Source of the DNA: JBOFMT01 sp051658525
GTDB taxonomy: Bacteria > Bacillota_I > Bacilli_A > Erysipelotrichales > Erysipelotrichaceae
Assembly (NCBI GenBank): GCA_051658525.1
Contig: JBOFMT010000104.1
Span: 1 to 64,000, forward strand
Length of the DNA: 64,000 nt
Direction: 5' to 3'
A model generated the notes under the pieces. The model searched no databases and was not told the origin of the DNA. It saw only the letters and a list, made by a program, of their open reading frames with translations. Numbering within the stretch: the first letter of the stretch is position 1; every line of letters begins with the position of its first letter. The position numbers were made by a program, and so were the translations under genes. This document shows positions 9,042-16,388 of this stretch, piece by piece.

Positions 9042-10329
9042 ATTTCGTAAATAGGACTAACAGCAGTCCTGCAACCACCAAAACCATCCATGCTCCTGGC
9101 TTTGCTTTCGCTTGTGTTTCGAGATCACTCTTTTTTTGTTGTGATTCTAACATTTGAATGGAAGGTTGAAAGCTACTAACCACGTCATCTTGAATCAAAA
9201 TCTGGATCGTAAAATCATTGGTTCCTAGTTTAGAGCGTAAGTGAAACAAGAAGCTTGGTTGTTTGTCGTCTTCAAATTGTTCAACTGAAATGGTATAATC
9301 AGCTTCAAATTGACGTAAATAGGCAAGCATCATGCCAAAACTTGCTAGCTCAATTTCCACATCCGCTTGTTGGTCGGTTGTATCACTTTGAGTTTGTTCA
9401 AATGGGAAAAACTCTTGTGGGTTTGTAGTTTCCTCTTCACTTTCAGTTTGAGTTGGTGTTTTATTATCTTGTGGCTTATTTGTCACCTCTTCTTCCACTT
9501 GTGGAAGTTGTGCGTCTTGTTCCTGTTCTGGCTCACTCGGTTCGCTAGGTGTAATCGGCTTTGTAGGTACACTAGGCTTACTCGGTTCCTTAGGTTTCTC
9601 GCTCTCCTCTGGCTTTTCTTCAGGTTCTGATTGGATAGGAGGTTGTGGTGTGCTATCTTCTAAGATTTGCTTGTCTGGATGTTGTGAGACTTGCAACGCT
9701 GATTGATAGCCTGGATGTTGTTTATCTAGTTTGATTTCAAGTTTCATTGAACTTGCTTGTTGATAAATGGTTACATAGGTAAACCTTTGATGTGTGGTGT
9801 CGGTTGAAGCCCATGTTAGGGTATGAAACGTGGATAGATGCGCAAACAAATTGGATAGCGACAAGGCATAGGCATCAGCTTGTAGGTTTGACTTGGGTTC
9901 TACTTGCAACAGACTTGTTCCATCATAAAAAGACTGTTTGAATACGGGGTTAATACCTTGTCTTTGGTAGCGTGTATGTACCTCATCCTTTGGATAAGCA
10001 ACTACCTCCATCATTAAAAAGCGCATCACTTCACTACCTGCGATTTGTGCTTTGAGTTCTACACGTCCGCTTTGCTTTGCAGTTAATCGCGCCTGATTTC
10101 CATTTGCGGCAAGGCTCATGATATTAGCAGCACCATCCAAACTTTGTACTTCCCAAAGGATGCCTTCGGCTAATGTACCATTGATTCGTGCTTCTACATC
10201 AACACTAGCTCCTAGATAGACTTGTGTCTTTTCTCCAATGCGATGAATACTGAGATCTTCTAGTGCCTTCACGCTTTGACTCATACCACCAAAAAGTATC
10301 AACATAAAAAAAACAATCCATTGCTTCAT
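9040..10329 (-). CDS. surface protein with signal peptide, Pro-rich stalk, C-terminal anchor
   Basis: 429 residues. An N-terminal signal peptide (to about residue 22), an Ig-like region (about 25-110), a DUF-like adhesin region, a charged Pro/Glu/Lys repeat stretch rich in K-P and E-P (about 220-310), a second folded segment, and one C-terminal membrane helix ending L-F-T-K. No LPxTG sorting motif is seen, so a membrane anchor is likely. The stalk would carry the N-terminal part outward through the wall. The ATG at 10329 follows AGGGGG; a TTG two codons upstream is less likely. Its transcript converges on the LytTR operon. No precise family recognised. Confidence 0.7.
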   Translation of the reverse strand: MKQWIVFFMLILFGGMSQSVKALEDLSIHRIGEKTQVYLGASVDVEARINGTLAEGILWEVQSLDGAANIMSLAANGNQARLTAKQSGRVELKAQIAGSEVMRFLMMEVVAYPKDEVHTRYQRQGINPVFKQSFYDGTSLLQVEPKSNLQADAYALSLSNLFAHLSTFHTLTWASTDTTHQRFTYVTIYQQASSMKLEIKLDKQHPGYQSALQVSQHPDKQILEDSTPQPPIQSEPEEKPEESEKPKEPSKPSVPTKPITPSEPSEPEQEQDAQLPQVEEEVTNKPQDNKTPTQTESEEETTNPQEFFPFEQTQSDTTDQQADVEIELASFGMMLAYLRQFEADYTISVEQFEDDKQPSFLFHLRSKLGTNDFTIQILIQDDVVSSFQPSIQMLESQQKKSDLETQAKAKPGAWMVLVVAGLLLVLFTK

Positions 10330-10439
10330 CCCCAATATCCCCCTAAAAATCCCATAATTGGGTTCATTATAACATACAACAAACCAACAAGCATAAAAAA
10401 ATCACAGGATATGTAACACTAAAAGACACTGAGTAACAG

Positions 10440-10467
10440 CAAAAAAGTGGATTACTCCACTTTTTTA
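10440..10467. terminator. symmetric hairpin terminator
   Basis: AAAAAAGTGGA, a short loop and TCCACTTTTTT form a palindrome with T tails on both strands. It separates the surface-protein promoter from the decayed acetyltransferase. Confidence 0.75.
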
Positions 10468-10583
10468 CACTATTATGCCTACTTCTTTCACAGCAATTTT
10501 TTGAAAGGGGTCATGCTGCTTACTATACTGTATGCATAGAATTCCATTATTCCTAAAATTATTTTATTTTTTTTTAGTTTAAT

Positions 10584-11090
10584 CTAACGTTTCCCTAGGA
10601 CACCATTCATACCCATATTCATCAAAACAAGTTGTTTCAACAATCCCTTGATGAAATATTCCTGCAGCCTACATAAAACCACAGCGCTCATACAAAGAGA
10701 TGGCTTGTGTGTTTGTTCCGTGAGTACAATCAAACGCAGTCCTTTTTTTGATTCGTTTTACACCAAGCTTTCGCCTGTTTCAGTAACATCGCACCAATAC
10801 CCTGGGACTGAGACGTGAAGCGTACTGATTGGCGTTCCAAATAACAATGTATTTTGAAGCCTTTGACCAAATAAATGCAGCTTCTCCCTCATGTTGGCTG
10901 GATAAGGTAAAACAGCCATGATTCACATGCACATCATCTTCGATAACAAAATAGCACGCCTTGACGATAGCACTTCTGCCCTACAGGCAGGATAGGTTCG
11001 ATCCCAACATACATCCACTTGTTGTTGAACCAGTTCCACAAGCATTTCTTTGATTGGTTGGATATCTACTGGTATTGTTAAAGGGTTGTT
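10584..11090 (-). pseudogene. decayed GNAT acetyltransferase
   Basis: Translating the minus strand in pieces gives a GNAT N-acetyltransferase broken across frames. In order: I-P-V-D-I-Q-P-I-K-E-M-L, then F-V-I-E-D-D-V-H-V-N-H-G, then the acetyl-CoA loop Q-S-Q-G-I-G-A-M-L-L-K-Q-A-K-A-W, then T-N-T-Q-A-I-S-L-Y-E-R-C-G-F and a tail E-Y-G-Y-E-W-C. At least three frame changes and a stop right after C-G-F-M separate the pieces, and no ATG with a ribosome site starts the first one. The motif order is exactly that of a 160-170 residue GNAT enzyme. The gap 10336-11227 otherwise holds only a terminator and the ArsR gene's upstream region. Confidence 0.8.
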
Positions 11091-11227
11091 TATACACGCT
11101 TCTCTTTAAAAAACATCGCTACCTGATGTTACATGTAGACATTGGTCTAGATTTGCTTTACCAATCAACTTTTTACACTGTGCTTTGGTATAATGGTTCA
11201 TGTAGATAAACCAAAGGAGGTTAGACG

Positions 11228-11596
11228 ATGGAACAAGCAAAAATCATGCACCTATTACAACAATTTCAACAGAGTCAACCGATATTGCTAGCGCTTGGTG
11301 ATGCAGTGCGTCAGCACATCATCATTCGCATGTTAGAGGCATCCAGTGAGCAATCCCGTTGCAATGGGATGCGGGTTAATGAAATTGCTGCCTATAGCAA
11401 TCTTTCCCGTCCAGCGATATCACATCACTTACAAATTTTAAAACAAGCTGGAATCTTAAAAATGCGAAAAGAAGGTACCAAAAACTATTATTACTTTGAT
11501 ACCGAGCAAGAACGATTGGATGGTTTGATTCACTTATTGATTCTCACCAAAGATTTAATGAAAGAATTACCAGATTGTAGTGGTGAACATGATTAG
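11228..11596 (+). CDS. ArsR-family winged-helix regulator
   Basis: 122 residues with an ArsR/SmtB HTH: L-A-L-G-D-A-V-R-Q near residue 20, recognition helix S-N-L-S-R-P-A-I-S-H-H-L-Q-I-L and wing K-E-G-T-K-N-Y-Y-Y-F. The classical metal-binding E-L-C-V-C motif is absent, so a non-metal cue is more likely. A perfect AAAGGAGG sits before the ATG, with a TATAAT box upstream. It heads an operon with the lactonase-like and nitroreductase-like genes, and overlaps the first of them by eight bases. Autoregulation of this operon is the expected role. Confidence 0.88.
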   Translation: MEQAKIMHLLQQFQQSQPILLALGDAVRQHIIIRMLEASSEQSRCNGMRVNEIAAYSNLSRPAISHHLQILKQAGILKMRKEGTKNYYYFDTEQERLDGLIHLLILTKDLMKELPDCSGEHD

Positions 11597-12395
11597 GGTA
11601 GATATCATCCAAACCGGCTGGGTGAGAGTCGATAGAGCGATTCCTTATGGTAGTAGCAACCCAATTGCCATAACAGGTCTATTTCGAAATCCAAAGCACA
11701 AACTGACCTTACCAGTATTTTGTTATTTAATCCAACACCCCAAAGCCAACATCTTAGTGGATACGGGATGGCATGCATCACTAGCTTATCAGAAACCCAA
11801 ACGGTTTTTTGGGCTATTAAACGATATGAGCACTCCTATTTTACAAGAAGAAGATGCGCTAGCTACAAAACTAAAAACATTACAACTAGAATCCAAAGAT
11901 ATAGACTATGTCGTATTTACGCACCTTGATTTTGACCATACAAGTGGTTGTGAACATGTACAAGCGGCAAAAACTTTTCTAGCATCAGCTGCAGAGCTAG
12001 CCGATGCCAAACGATACTTTTTTCGGTATGTAAAACAAAATTGGAAGTCTATTACAATCACTCCATTCTTTTTCACATCAACTGGTATTGGACCGATGGG
12101 AAATAGCTTAGATTTATTAGGGGATCAAAGCATCCAACTTGTTCAAACACCAGGCCATAGTCATGGTCATACAAGCGTTAAAATAACAGGACGTGATGGA
12201 TATGTTATTCTTAGTGGAGATGCAATGTATTCACAAACATCTTTAGAACAGACAAAGATTCCTGGATTTCATGTCAATAAACAACAGGCACATGCCTCAC
12301 TAGCTTGGTTACAACAAAGTCAAAAAGATCCCAACTGTCTTGGACTTTATGCATCGCATGATCCAAGCATTAGTGCACAAACCATCTGGTTATAG
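11589..12395 (+). CDS. metallo-beta-lactamase fold hydrolase, lactonase-like
   Basis: 268 residues. The metal-binding motif T-H-L-D-F-D-H-T-S-G near residue 112 is the H-x-H/D-x-D-H signature of MBL enzymes in the N-acyl homoserine lactonase branch. Later ligands fit T-P-G-H-S-H-G-H and S-G-D-A. A V-D-T-G-W-H strand lies ahead. The enzyme is cytoplasmic, with no signal peptide. Family members open lactone rings or cleave other esters; the true substrate here is not readable. The ATG overlaps the ArsR stop region; a GTG nine bases upstream is an alternative. It is the second gene of a three-gene operon. Confidence 0.85.
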   Translation: MIRVDIIQTGWVRVDRAIPYGSSNPIAITGLFRNPKHKLTLPVFCYLIQHPKANILVDTGWHASLAYQKPKRFFGLLNDMSTPILQEEDALATKLKTLQLESKDIDYVVFTHLDFDHTSGCEHVQAAKTFLASAAELADAKRYFFRYVKQNWKSITITPFFFTSTGIGPMGNSLDLLGDQSIQLVQTPGHSHGHTSVKITGRDGYVILSGDAMYSQTSLEQTKIPGFHVNKQQAHASLAWLQQSQKDPNCLGLYASHDPSISAQTIWL

Positions 12396-12404
12396 GAGAA
12401 CAAT

Positions 12405-13076
12405 ATGACACTATTAGAAGCAGTATCACAACGACACTCAGTACGTAAGTTTAAACCTGATCCCATTGATCCCGCTCTCATTGAACAAATACAGGCAGAA
12501 ATTGCTCGAATCAACGCACACACAGGCTTACACATTCAACTCATTACCAATGAACCAAAGGCATTTGATGGGATGATGGCCCATTATGGAAAACTTCACG
12601 GTGTACAAAACTACATCGCACTGGTCGGAGAAAAAAACAAACAGCTCGATAAACTTTGTGGCTATCATGGAGAACACTTGGTCCTATTAGCACAGACCTT
12701 AGGACTAAATACTTGTTGGGTTGCGATGACCTTTTCCAAACGTAGTGCAAAGCAAAAAATACAGTTTAACCATAACGAAAAACTTGCTTGTGTAATTGCC
12801 TTAGGCTATGGCACAAATCAAGGACACCCACATAAGAGCAAACAACTCATTGATGTAATCGATGGGCATACCTTATTAGAAGATTGGATGGTTCGTGGGG
12901 TTTCCTGTGCGCTTGATGCTCCAACAGCGCTCAATCAACAGAAGTTTAAGTTTCGCTTCGAAGGTAACCGTGTAAGTTTAAAAACCGGAGGATTTTGTTC
13001 TCAATTAGATTACGGTATCTTAAAATATCATTTTGAACTTGGTGCAAAACCAAACAGTTTTACTTGGAATGAATAA
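12405..13076 (+). CDS. nitroreductase-family flavoprotein
   Basis: 223 residues, FMN-dependent nitroreductase fold. The N-terminus E-A-V-S-Q-R-H-S-V-R-K-F is the FMN-phosphate binding signature, and A-L-G-Y-G lies in the second half. The C-terminal part (from about 165) has M-V-R-G-V-x-C-A-L-D-A-P-T-A-L-N-Q-Q, typical of the TM1586-type nitroreductases whose active site is built from two half domains. AGGAG precedes the ATG nine bases after the hydrolase stop. Likely reduces an electrophile or quinone using NAD(P)H; with the lactonase and ArsR genes it suggests a detoxification operon (inference). Confidence 0.85.
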   Translation: MTLLEAVSQRHSVRKFKPDPIDPALIEQIQAEIARINAHTGLHIQLITNEPKAFDGMMAHYGKLHGVQNYIALVGEKNKQLDKLCGYHGEHLVLLAQTLGLNTCWVAMTFSKRSAKQKIQFNHNEKLACVIALGYGTNQGHPHKSKQLIDVIDGHTLLEDWMVRGVSCALDAPTALNQQKFKFRFEGNRVSLKTGGFCSQLDYGILKYHFELGAKPNSFTWNE

Positions 13077-13113
13077 AATGAATTTGATTTATCTTTTTAG
13101 AGAACACCATATT

Positions 13114-13686
13114 CTAAGTGGATTTTTTATGATAGACTTCAATTATTTCACCTGTCTTCCTGTTTTTCTTTTTCTTTTCTAATACAGCAAACTTCATTTG
13201 TCCTCTTTCGTAGTTAGAATTTAATTTGGGAAAAACACTATTACACTTATACGTGATAGAATTACTTTTCATCTCTTTTAGAAATAAATAACACTCAATA
13301 TCTTTAAATGAAGCTTGAATTAAAAATGACGCATCTATTTTGGAGTAGGACACTTTATTCCATCGAAAGACTAAAGTGTCTCCATCTAATAGTTGTTCAA
13401 GATATCCACAAACCTTTAATCGTTCTTCGATTTCAGAAAAGTAACTGCTTTTTTTCAAATCCACTAATTGAAGTTGATTCTTCAGTAGTTTATTAATTAT
13501 GATTTCTCTGTTATTTCTATAAATTTGTAAATCTCTCAACTTATGTAATCCAAGCAAATGATGAAAATCTTGTTTTTGGAACTCTATTTCTATTTCTACA
13601 GTTTTATTTTTATGACCTAATTTAAAATAGTAAGTGATATCCATTAATTTATTAATAGTATTTTGTTGCAAACTTAGGTTTTTCAT
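13114..13686 (-). CDS. PBECR4-like putative nuclease toxin
   Basis: 190 residues, basic at the C-terminus (a K-K-K-K-N-R-K stretch). The first half resembles the PBECR4 family (phage Barnase-EndoU-ColicinE5/D-RelE-like nucleases): a Y-Y-F-K-L strand pair, then F-Q-K-Q-D-F-H-H-L-L-G-L-H-K-L-R-D-L, the most characteristic block, then a helical segment and a strand-rich C-terminal half with K-x-N-S-V-F-P-K-L and R-G-Q-M-K-F-A. Conserved His in H-H-L-L-G-L-H would be the catalytic candidate. GGAGGA lies before the ATG and directly follows the terminator of the upstream RNA, so expression should depend on read-through. No protein antitoxin gene is adjacent on this strand. The base composition is more AT-rich than the operons on the left. 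The family call is from memory of its motif. Confidence 0.6.
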   Translation of the reverse strand: MKNLSLQQNTINKLMDITYYFKLGHKNKTVEIEIEFQKQDFHHLLGLHKLRDLQIYRNNREIIINKLLKNQLQLVDLKKSSYFSEIEERLKVCGYLEQLLDGDTLVFRWNKVSYSKIDASFLIQASFKDIECYLFLKEMKSNSITYKCNSVFPKLNSNYERGQMKFAVLEKKKKNRKTGEIIEVYHKKST

Positions 13687-13699
13687 TGGTTCCTCCAAA

Positions 13700-13870
13700 A
13701 AAAAATCGCCCTATATTTAGGACGACTTTTTGAGCATTTTCGTTCGGCACTTTGCCTACTCCGGTTTGAGGTTTCATTGCACAACCCCTCTCGATAGCTC
13801 AACATAGCAAAGCAATCCGGTACACTACTATGTCTCACAGCTAGAACAGACACACATGTTGCCTGTTTAC
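13700..13870 (-). ncRNA. structured leader or antitoxin-like RNA ahead of PBECR4 gene
   Basis: A consensus promoter fires a transcript of about 170 nt with no plausible ORF that ends in a terminator (TCGTCCT / AGGGCGA with a U9 tail, 13697-13728) touching the ribosome site of the nuclease gene. Visible pairings include CATAG/CTATG, GGGGTT/AACCTC and a compact GGCA-AAG-TGCC hairpin; repeated ACCGG words could add a tertiary contact. No T-box sequence, no known riboswitch consensus seen. The order promoter, RNA, leaky terminator, toxin-like gene is that of type III toxin-antitoxin loci, but tandem 30-40 nt repeats typical of ToxI are not seen. Confidence 0.5.
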
Positions 13871-13876
13871 ATTGAT

Positions 13877-13905
13877 ATAATACACTATATCTCACAGCAT
13901 GTCAA
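13877..13905 (-). promoter_or_regulatory. consensus promoter of the RNA/PBECR4 unit, with operator-like repeat
   Basis: Minus-strand TTGACA (13900-13905), 17-base spacer, TATTAT (13877-13882). The spacer contains GCTGTGAGATATAGT (13884-13898). A 14/15 copy, GCTGTGAGACATAGT, recurs at 13827-13841 inside the transcribed region. Such a pair could bind a repressor or be an RNA element. Confidence 0.75.
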
Positions 13906-13919
13906 TTCATAGAAAATAT

Positions 13920-13943
13920 CTGAATTAATTTCTGAATTAATGG
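13920..13943. repeat. tandem 12-bp repeat in the divergent spacer
   Basis: CTGAATTAATTT is followed at once by CTGAATTAATGG, ten of twelve bases identical. It lies between the RNA promoter and the divergent 220-aa gene and could be a regulator site. No further copies seen. Confidence 0.6.
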
Positions 13944-14036
13944 TTAATTTCCTTGTAAGTTCCTATACTTCATAAAAGGTATTTTTCAAATTGTTTGTTA
14001 TAGTTGTAAAAACAGTTTAAGTAAAGGAGTAAAGGA

Positions 14037-14699
14037 ATGTCACAAATCAAATATCTAATCAAAATCTATAGAGAAGAATTTTGTGTAGATGAACTACTAA
14101 ATAATGGATGTTTATACATGCGTCCGGTATCTTATTTTACAAGAGTAAACGTAAAAACAACAGTAAGTGGCCAAAGAGATATAGGAGAAGGAGTCTCATT
14201 AGGATTCATTAGAGTCCATCAAGATAATGCAATATACTGTATGTATGCTGTTTACGATGACCAAATAGATGGTAATTTTATTTTAATTAACAAAAAAGCT
14301 ATTTATGATTTTTGTGGTATACCCATGAACGGCTTTCTTGCTATTTTTCCATATAAGAGGTTTATAGAAAGTTTGAATAATGGTTTTTTCGATGGATACA
14401 AACTCACTCATGGTCTAGTAAACTATTCAATATTATCAATAGAGGAAGATTGCAACAATTTATGTAACTTAAATGATAAAAATCACATATTCAACAAACA
14501 CCCCTCTTTTCAGCATCAGCAAGAATATAGAATCGTTTCTGATCTAAGACTAACTAAAACATATTATAAAATAGAAGATTGTCCCAATTATAAAGCAATT
14601 GTCCCAAATACAATTATTTTTGGTATGAAATTTTCAACCTCAGCATTAGAAAATTATAATTTAGAGTATTATTCACTTTTCGTAAATACATTATATTAG
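14037..14699 (+). CDS. unknown protein divergent from the PBECR4 unit
   Basis: 220 residues, cytoplasmic, strongly AT-biased codons. AAAGGAG with a 7-base spacer fixes the start. The N-terminal pattern Y-L-I-K-I-Y-x-E-E-F-x-V-D-E-L-L-x-N-G-x-L-Y-M-R-P-x-x-Y-F, then G-Q-R-D-x-G-E-G, recalls uncharacterised proteins often listed near phage or defence genes; I cannot name a family. The region Q-H-Q-Q-E-Y-R-I-V near residue 162 is another conserved-looking stretch. Composition and position suggest it came in with the neighbouring RNA/nuclease locus. Confidence 0.6.
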   Translation: MSQIKYLIKIYREEFCVDELLNNGCLYMRPVSYFTRVNVKTTVSGQRDIGEGVSLGFIRVHQDNAIYCMYAVYDDQIDGNFILINKKAIYDFCGIPMNGFLAIFPYKRFIESLNNGFFDGYKLTHGLVNYSILSIEEDCNNLCNLNDKNHIFNKHPSFQHQQEYRIVSDLRLTKTYYKIEDCPNYKAIVPNTIIFGMKFSTSALENYNLEYYSLFVNTLY

Positions 14700-14775
14700 T
14701 TGAGATGAGAAACACTAAAATCAATTTTAGCATCTTATTTGGTCTTTATCTTTTTTTACGATAATATTAAAAAAA

Positions 14776-15279
14776 TTATTTATTTTGTTGAGCAAAAAAA
14801 GCATGCAAGGCTTCAGGCGATTCTTCCATATTACGTTGCATCCAGCAACATAAGATACCATACAAACCATGGGCAATAAAATGTTTCCCATACAAGGCAG
14901 CTGGTTCACTTGTATGAGAGATATCGATATGATCCTCAATTGTTTTCAACATCACACTACTCAACCCATTACGATACAATAATAAATAAAATGCCTGGTG
15001 TGTTTTGTAGTGTGTAAATAAATCTAACCACAAGGTGTCAATACTCGAATTCGGATTTGCTTCAAAGGCTTTTCCCCACGCTTTGATTAATTGGGCATCA
15101 TATTGGTGAATGATCGCTTCTTTATCCACAAAATTTCGATAAAAGCTAACACGAGATACTTCAGCTTCTTGAATGAGCTGCGTAATGGTAATCTTATCGA
15201 GTGATTGCGTTTTTAATAACGTTAACAATGCTTGACTCAATTGTTGTTTTACATAGGTATTTTTTTGTTCGTTGTTCAT
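14776..15279 (-). CDS. TetR/AcrR-type repressor
   Basis: 167 residues with a TetR HTH at the N-terminus: L-D-K-I-T-I-T-Q-L-I-Q-E-A-E-V-S-R-V-S-F-Y-R-N-F near residues 28-52. The C-terminal part matches the TetR C-terminal domain of the DhaS-like type (F-Y-L-L-L-Y-R-N-G-L and H-G-L-Y-G-I-L-C-C-W-M). The start is the ATG after GGGAGA; an upstream ATG ten codons earlier lacks a well-placed ribosome site. It is divergent from the hydrolase gene across a clear palindrome, so it probably represses that gene and itself. Confidence 0.85.
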   Translation of the reverse strand: MNNEQKNTYVKQQLSQALLTLLKTQSLDKITITQLIQEAEVSRVSFYRNFVDKEAIIHQYDAQLIKAWGKAFEANPNSSIDTLWLDLFTHYKTHQAFYLLLYRNGLSSVMLKTIEDHIDISHTSEPAALYGKHFIAHGLYGILCCWMQRNMEESPEALHAFFAQQNK

Positions 15280-15341
15280 GTTGTTACAAAATCTCCCTCT
15301 TTGTTTCATTATTAGGCAAACTATTTACCTCTGACAATAGT

Positions 15342-15361
15342 GATGATACACTTGTATCATC
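15342..15361. promoter_or_regulatory. palindromic operator between TetR and hydrolase genes
   Basis: Arms GATGATACA and TGTATCATC separated by two bases. A CTGACA/TATCAT promoter for the hydrolase gene overlaps it. The site lies in the only divergent promoter space of this pair. Confidence 0.7.
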
Positions 15362-15398
15362 TTAACATAGAAACACACATGTGTGAAGGAGACAAGCA

Positions 15399-16328
15399 AT
15401 GAAACAAGTAGTATATTCTATCATCGCCATAATTGCCGTTTTAGGTGGTGGCATGTTTATCGGATTACAGTATCTCAAACACCAACCAGTCGTTAAGGAA
15501 AACTATACGCAAAAAATTGAACCAAAAGGAGATTTAGAAGCAACCTACTTGCAAAAGGGTGCTTATGAAACAATCGATACCCTGTCTATTCCCGTATTTG
15601 ATCACAATAAAAAATTCTCAATAGTTTACCCTACCACATCCAGTGAGCAACCTCTACCCGTGGTTATCTTTGCCAATGGTACTGGCATACCAGTAAGTAA
15701 ATATCTTGCCCAGTTACAACACTTTGCATCTTGGGGCTTTATCGCAATCGGAAGTGAGGAAGAATCTAGTTGGAATGGTGCATCCACCCAACAAGCAATT
15801 AACTTGTTGCAAAGCCTACAAACCATAACAACCATAGAAGATAAGACGAATCCCTTGTATCAAAAGATCGATTTAGACGCCATTGGTGTCATTGGTCACT
15901 CACAAGGTGGTGTCGGGGCCATACACGCTGCAACATCTATACCAAACGCTCCATTAGTAAAGACCATTATTAGCTTATCTCCAACAAGTATGGAACTAGC
16001 AAAAGCCCTAATGTGGCAATACGATGCCAGTTTACTGCAGGTACCAACTTTACTTGCAAGTGGCACTGGTCATGTAGATACATCAACGATTATTTCATTA
16101 CCACAACTACAAGATATCTATGATTGTATTTCGGATGATACACTCAAAATTAAACTTCGTCTAACAGGAGTCGACCATGGTGATACCTTAACGCGATTGG
16201 ATGGTTACAACATTGCTTGGATGCTGTGGCATCTACAAGCAGATGAGCTCGCTATGAGCGTATTTGTAGGAGAACATCCTGAACTCTATCGTAACGACAA
16301 TATGCAAGATGTAGAGTCAAATGTATAA
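15399..16328 (+). CDS. membrane-anchored alpha/beta hydrolase
   Basis: 309 residues. A single N-terminal membrane helix (about 5-27) with a short cytoplasmic end, no lipobox, then an alpha/beta hydrolase domain on the outer face. The nucleophile elbow G-H-S-Q-G-G is near residue 168, the oxyanion region F-A-N-G-T-G near 89, and the likely acid/base pair T-S-x2-D and G-V-D-H-G-D near 262. This resembles chlorophyllase/cutinase-like or PET-hydrolase-like esterases. GAAGGAG precedes the ATG. Controlled by the divergent TetR gene through the palindrome. Substrate unknown. Confidence 0.82.
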   Translation: MKQVVYSIIAIIAVLGGGMFIGLQYLKHQPVVKENYTQKIEPKGDLEATYLQKGAYETIDTLSIPVFDHNKKFSIVYPTTSSEQPLPVVIFANGTGIPVSKYLAQLQHFASWGFIAIGSEEESSWNGASTQQAINLLQSLQTITTIEDKTNPLYQKIDLDAIGVIGHSQGGVGAIHAATSIPNAPLVKTIISLSPTSMELAKALMWQYDASLLQVPTLLASGTGHVDTSTIISLPQLQDIYDCISDDTLKIKLRLTGVDHGDTLTRLDGYNIAWMLWHLQADELAMSVFVGEHPELYRNDNMQDVESNV

Positions 16329-16356
16329 AAAAGGGCCAATACTTGGCCCTTTTTTG
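16327..16356. terminator. bidirectional terminator
   Basis: AAAGGGCCA / TGGCCCTTT stem with A6 and T6 flanks, between the hydrolase (+) and the GH1 gene (-). Confidence 0.85.
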
Positions 16357-16388
16357 ATATAGTCAAACATGCACGCAATTCTATATCT

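Noticed and set aside
10499..10580. poly-T/A-rich stretch as a replication or attachment site
   Set aside because: No direct or inverted repeats and no adjacent recombinase; it is just the 3' tail of the decayed acetyltransferase region.
13700..13870. T-box, CRISPR tracrRNA or AbiF-type RNA
   Set aside because: No AGGGTGGTACCGCG motif, no nearby repeat-spacer array or cas gene, and the adjacent protein lacks the AbiD/F helical motifs.
13699..13895. 70-codon ORF through the RNA region ahead of the PBECR4 gene
   Set aside because: It runs through the promoter, the paired segments and the terminator stem and has no ribosome site. The RNA reading explains more.
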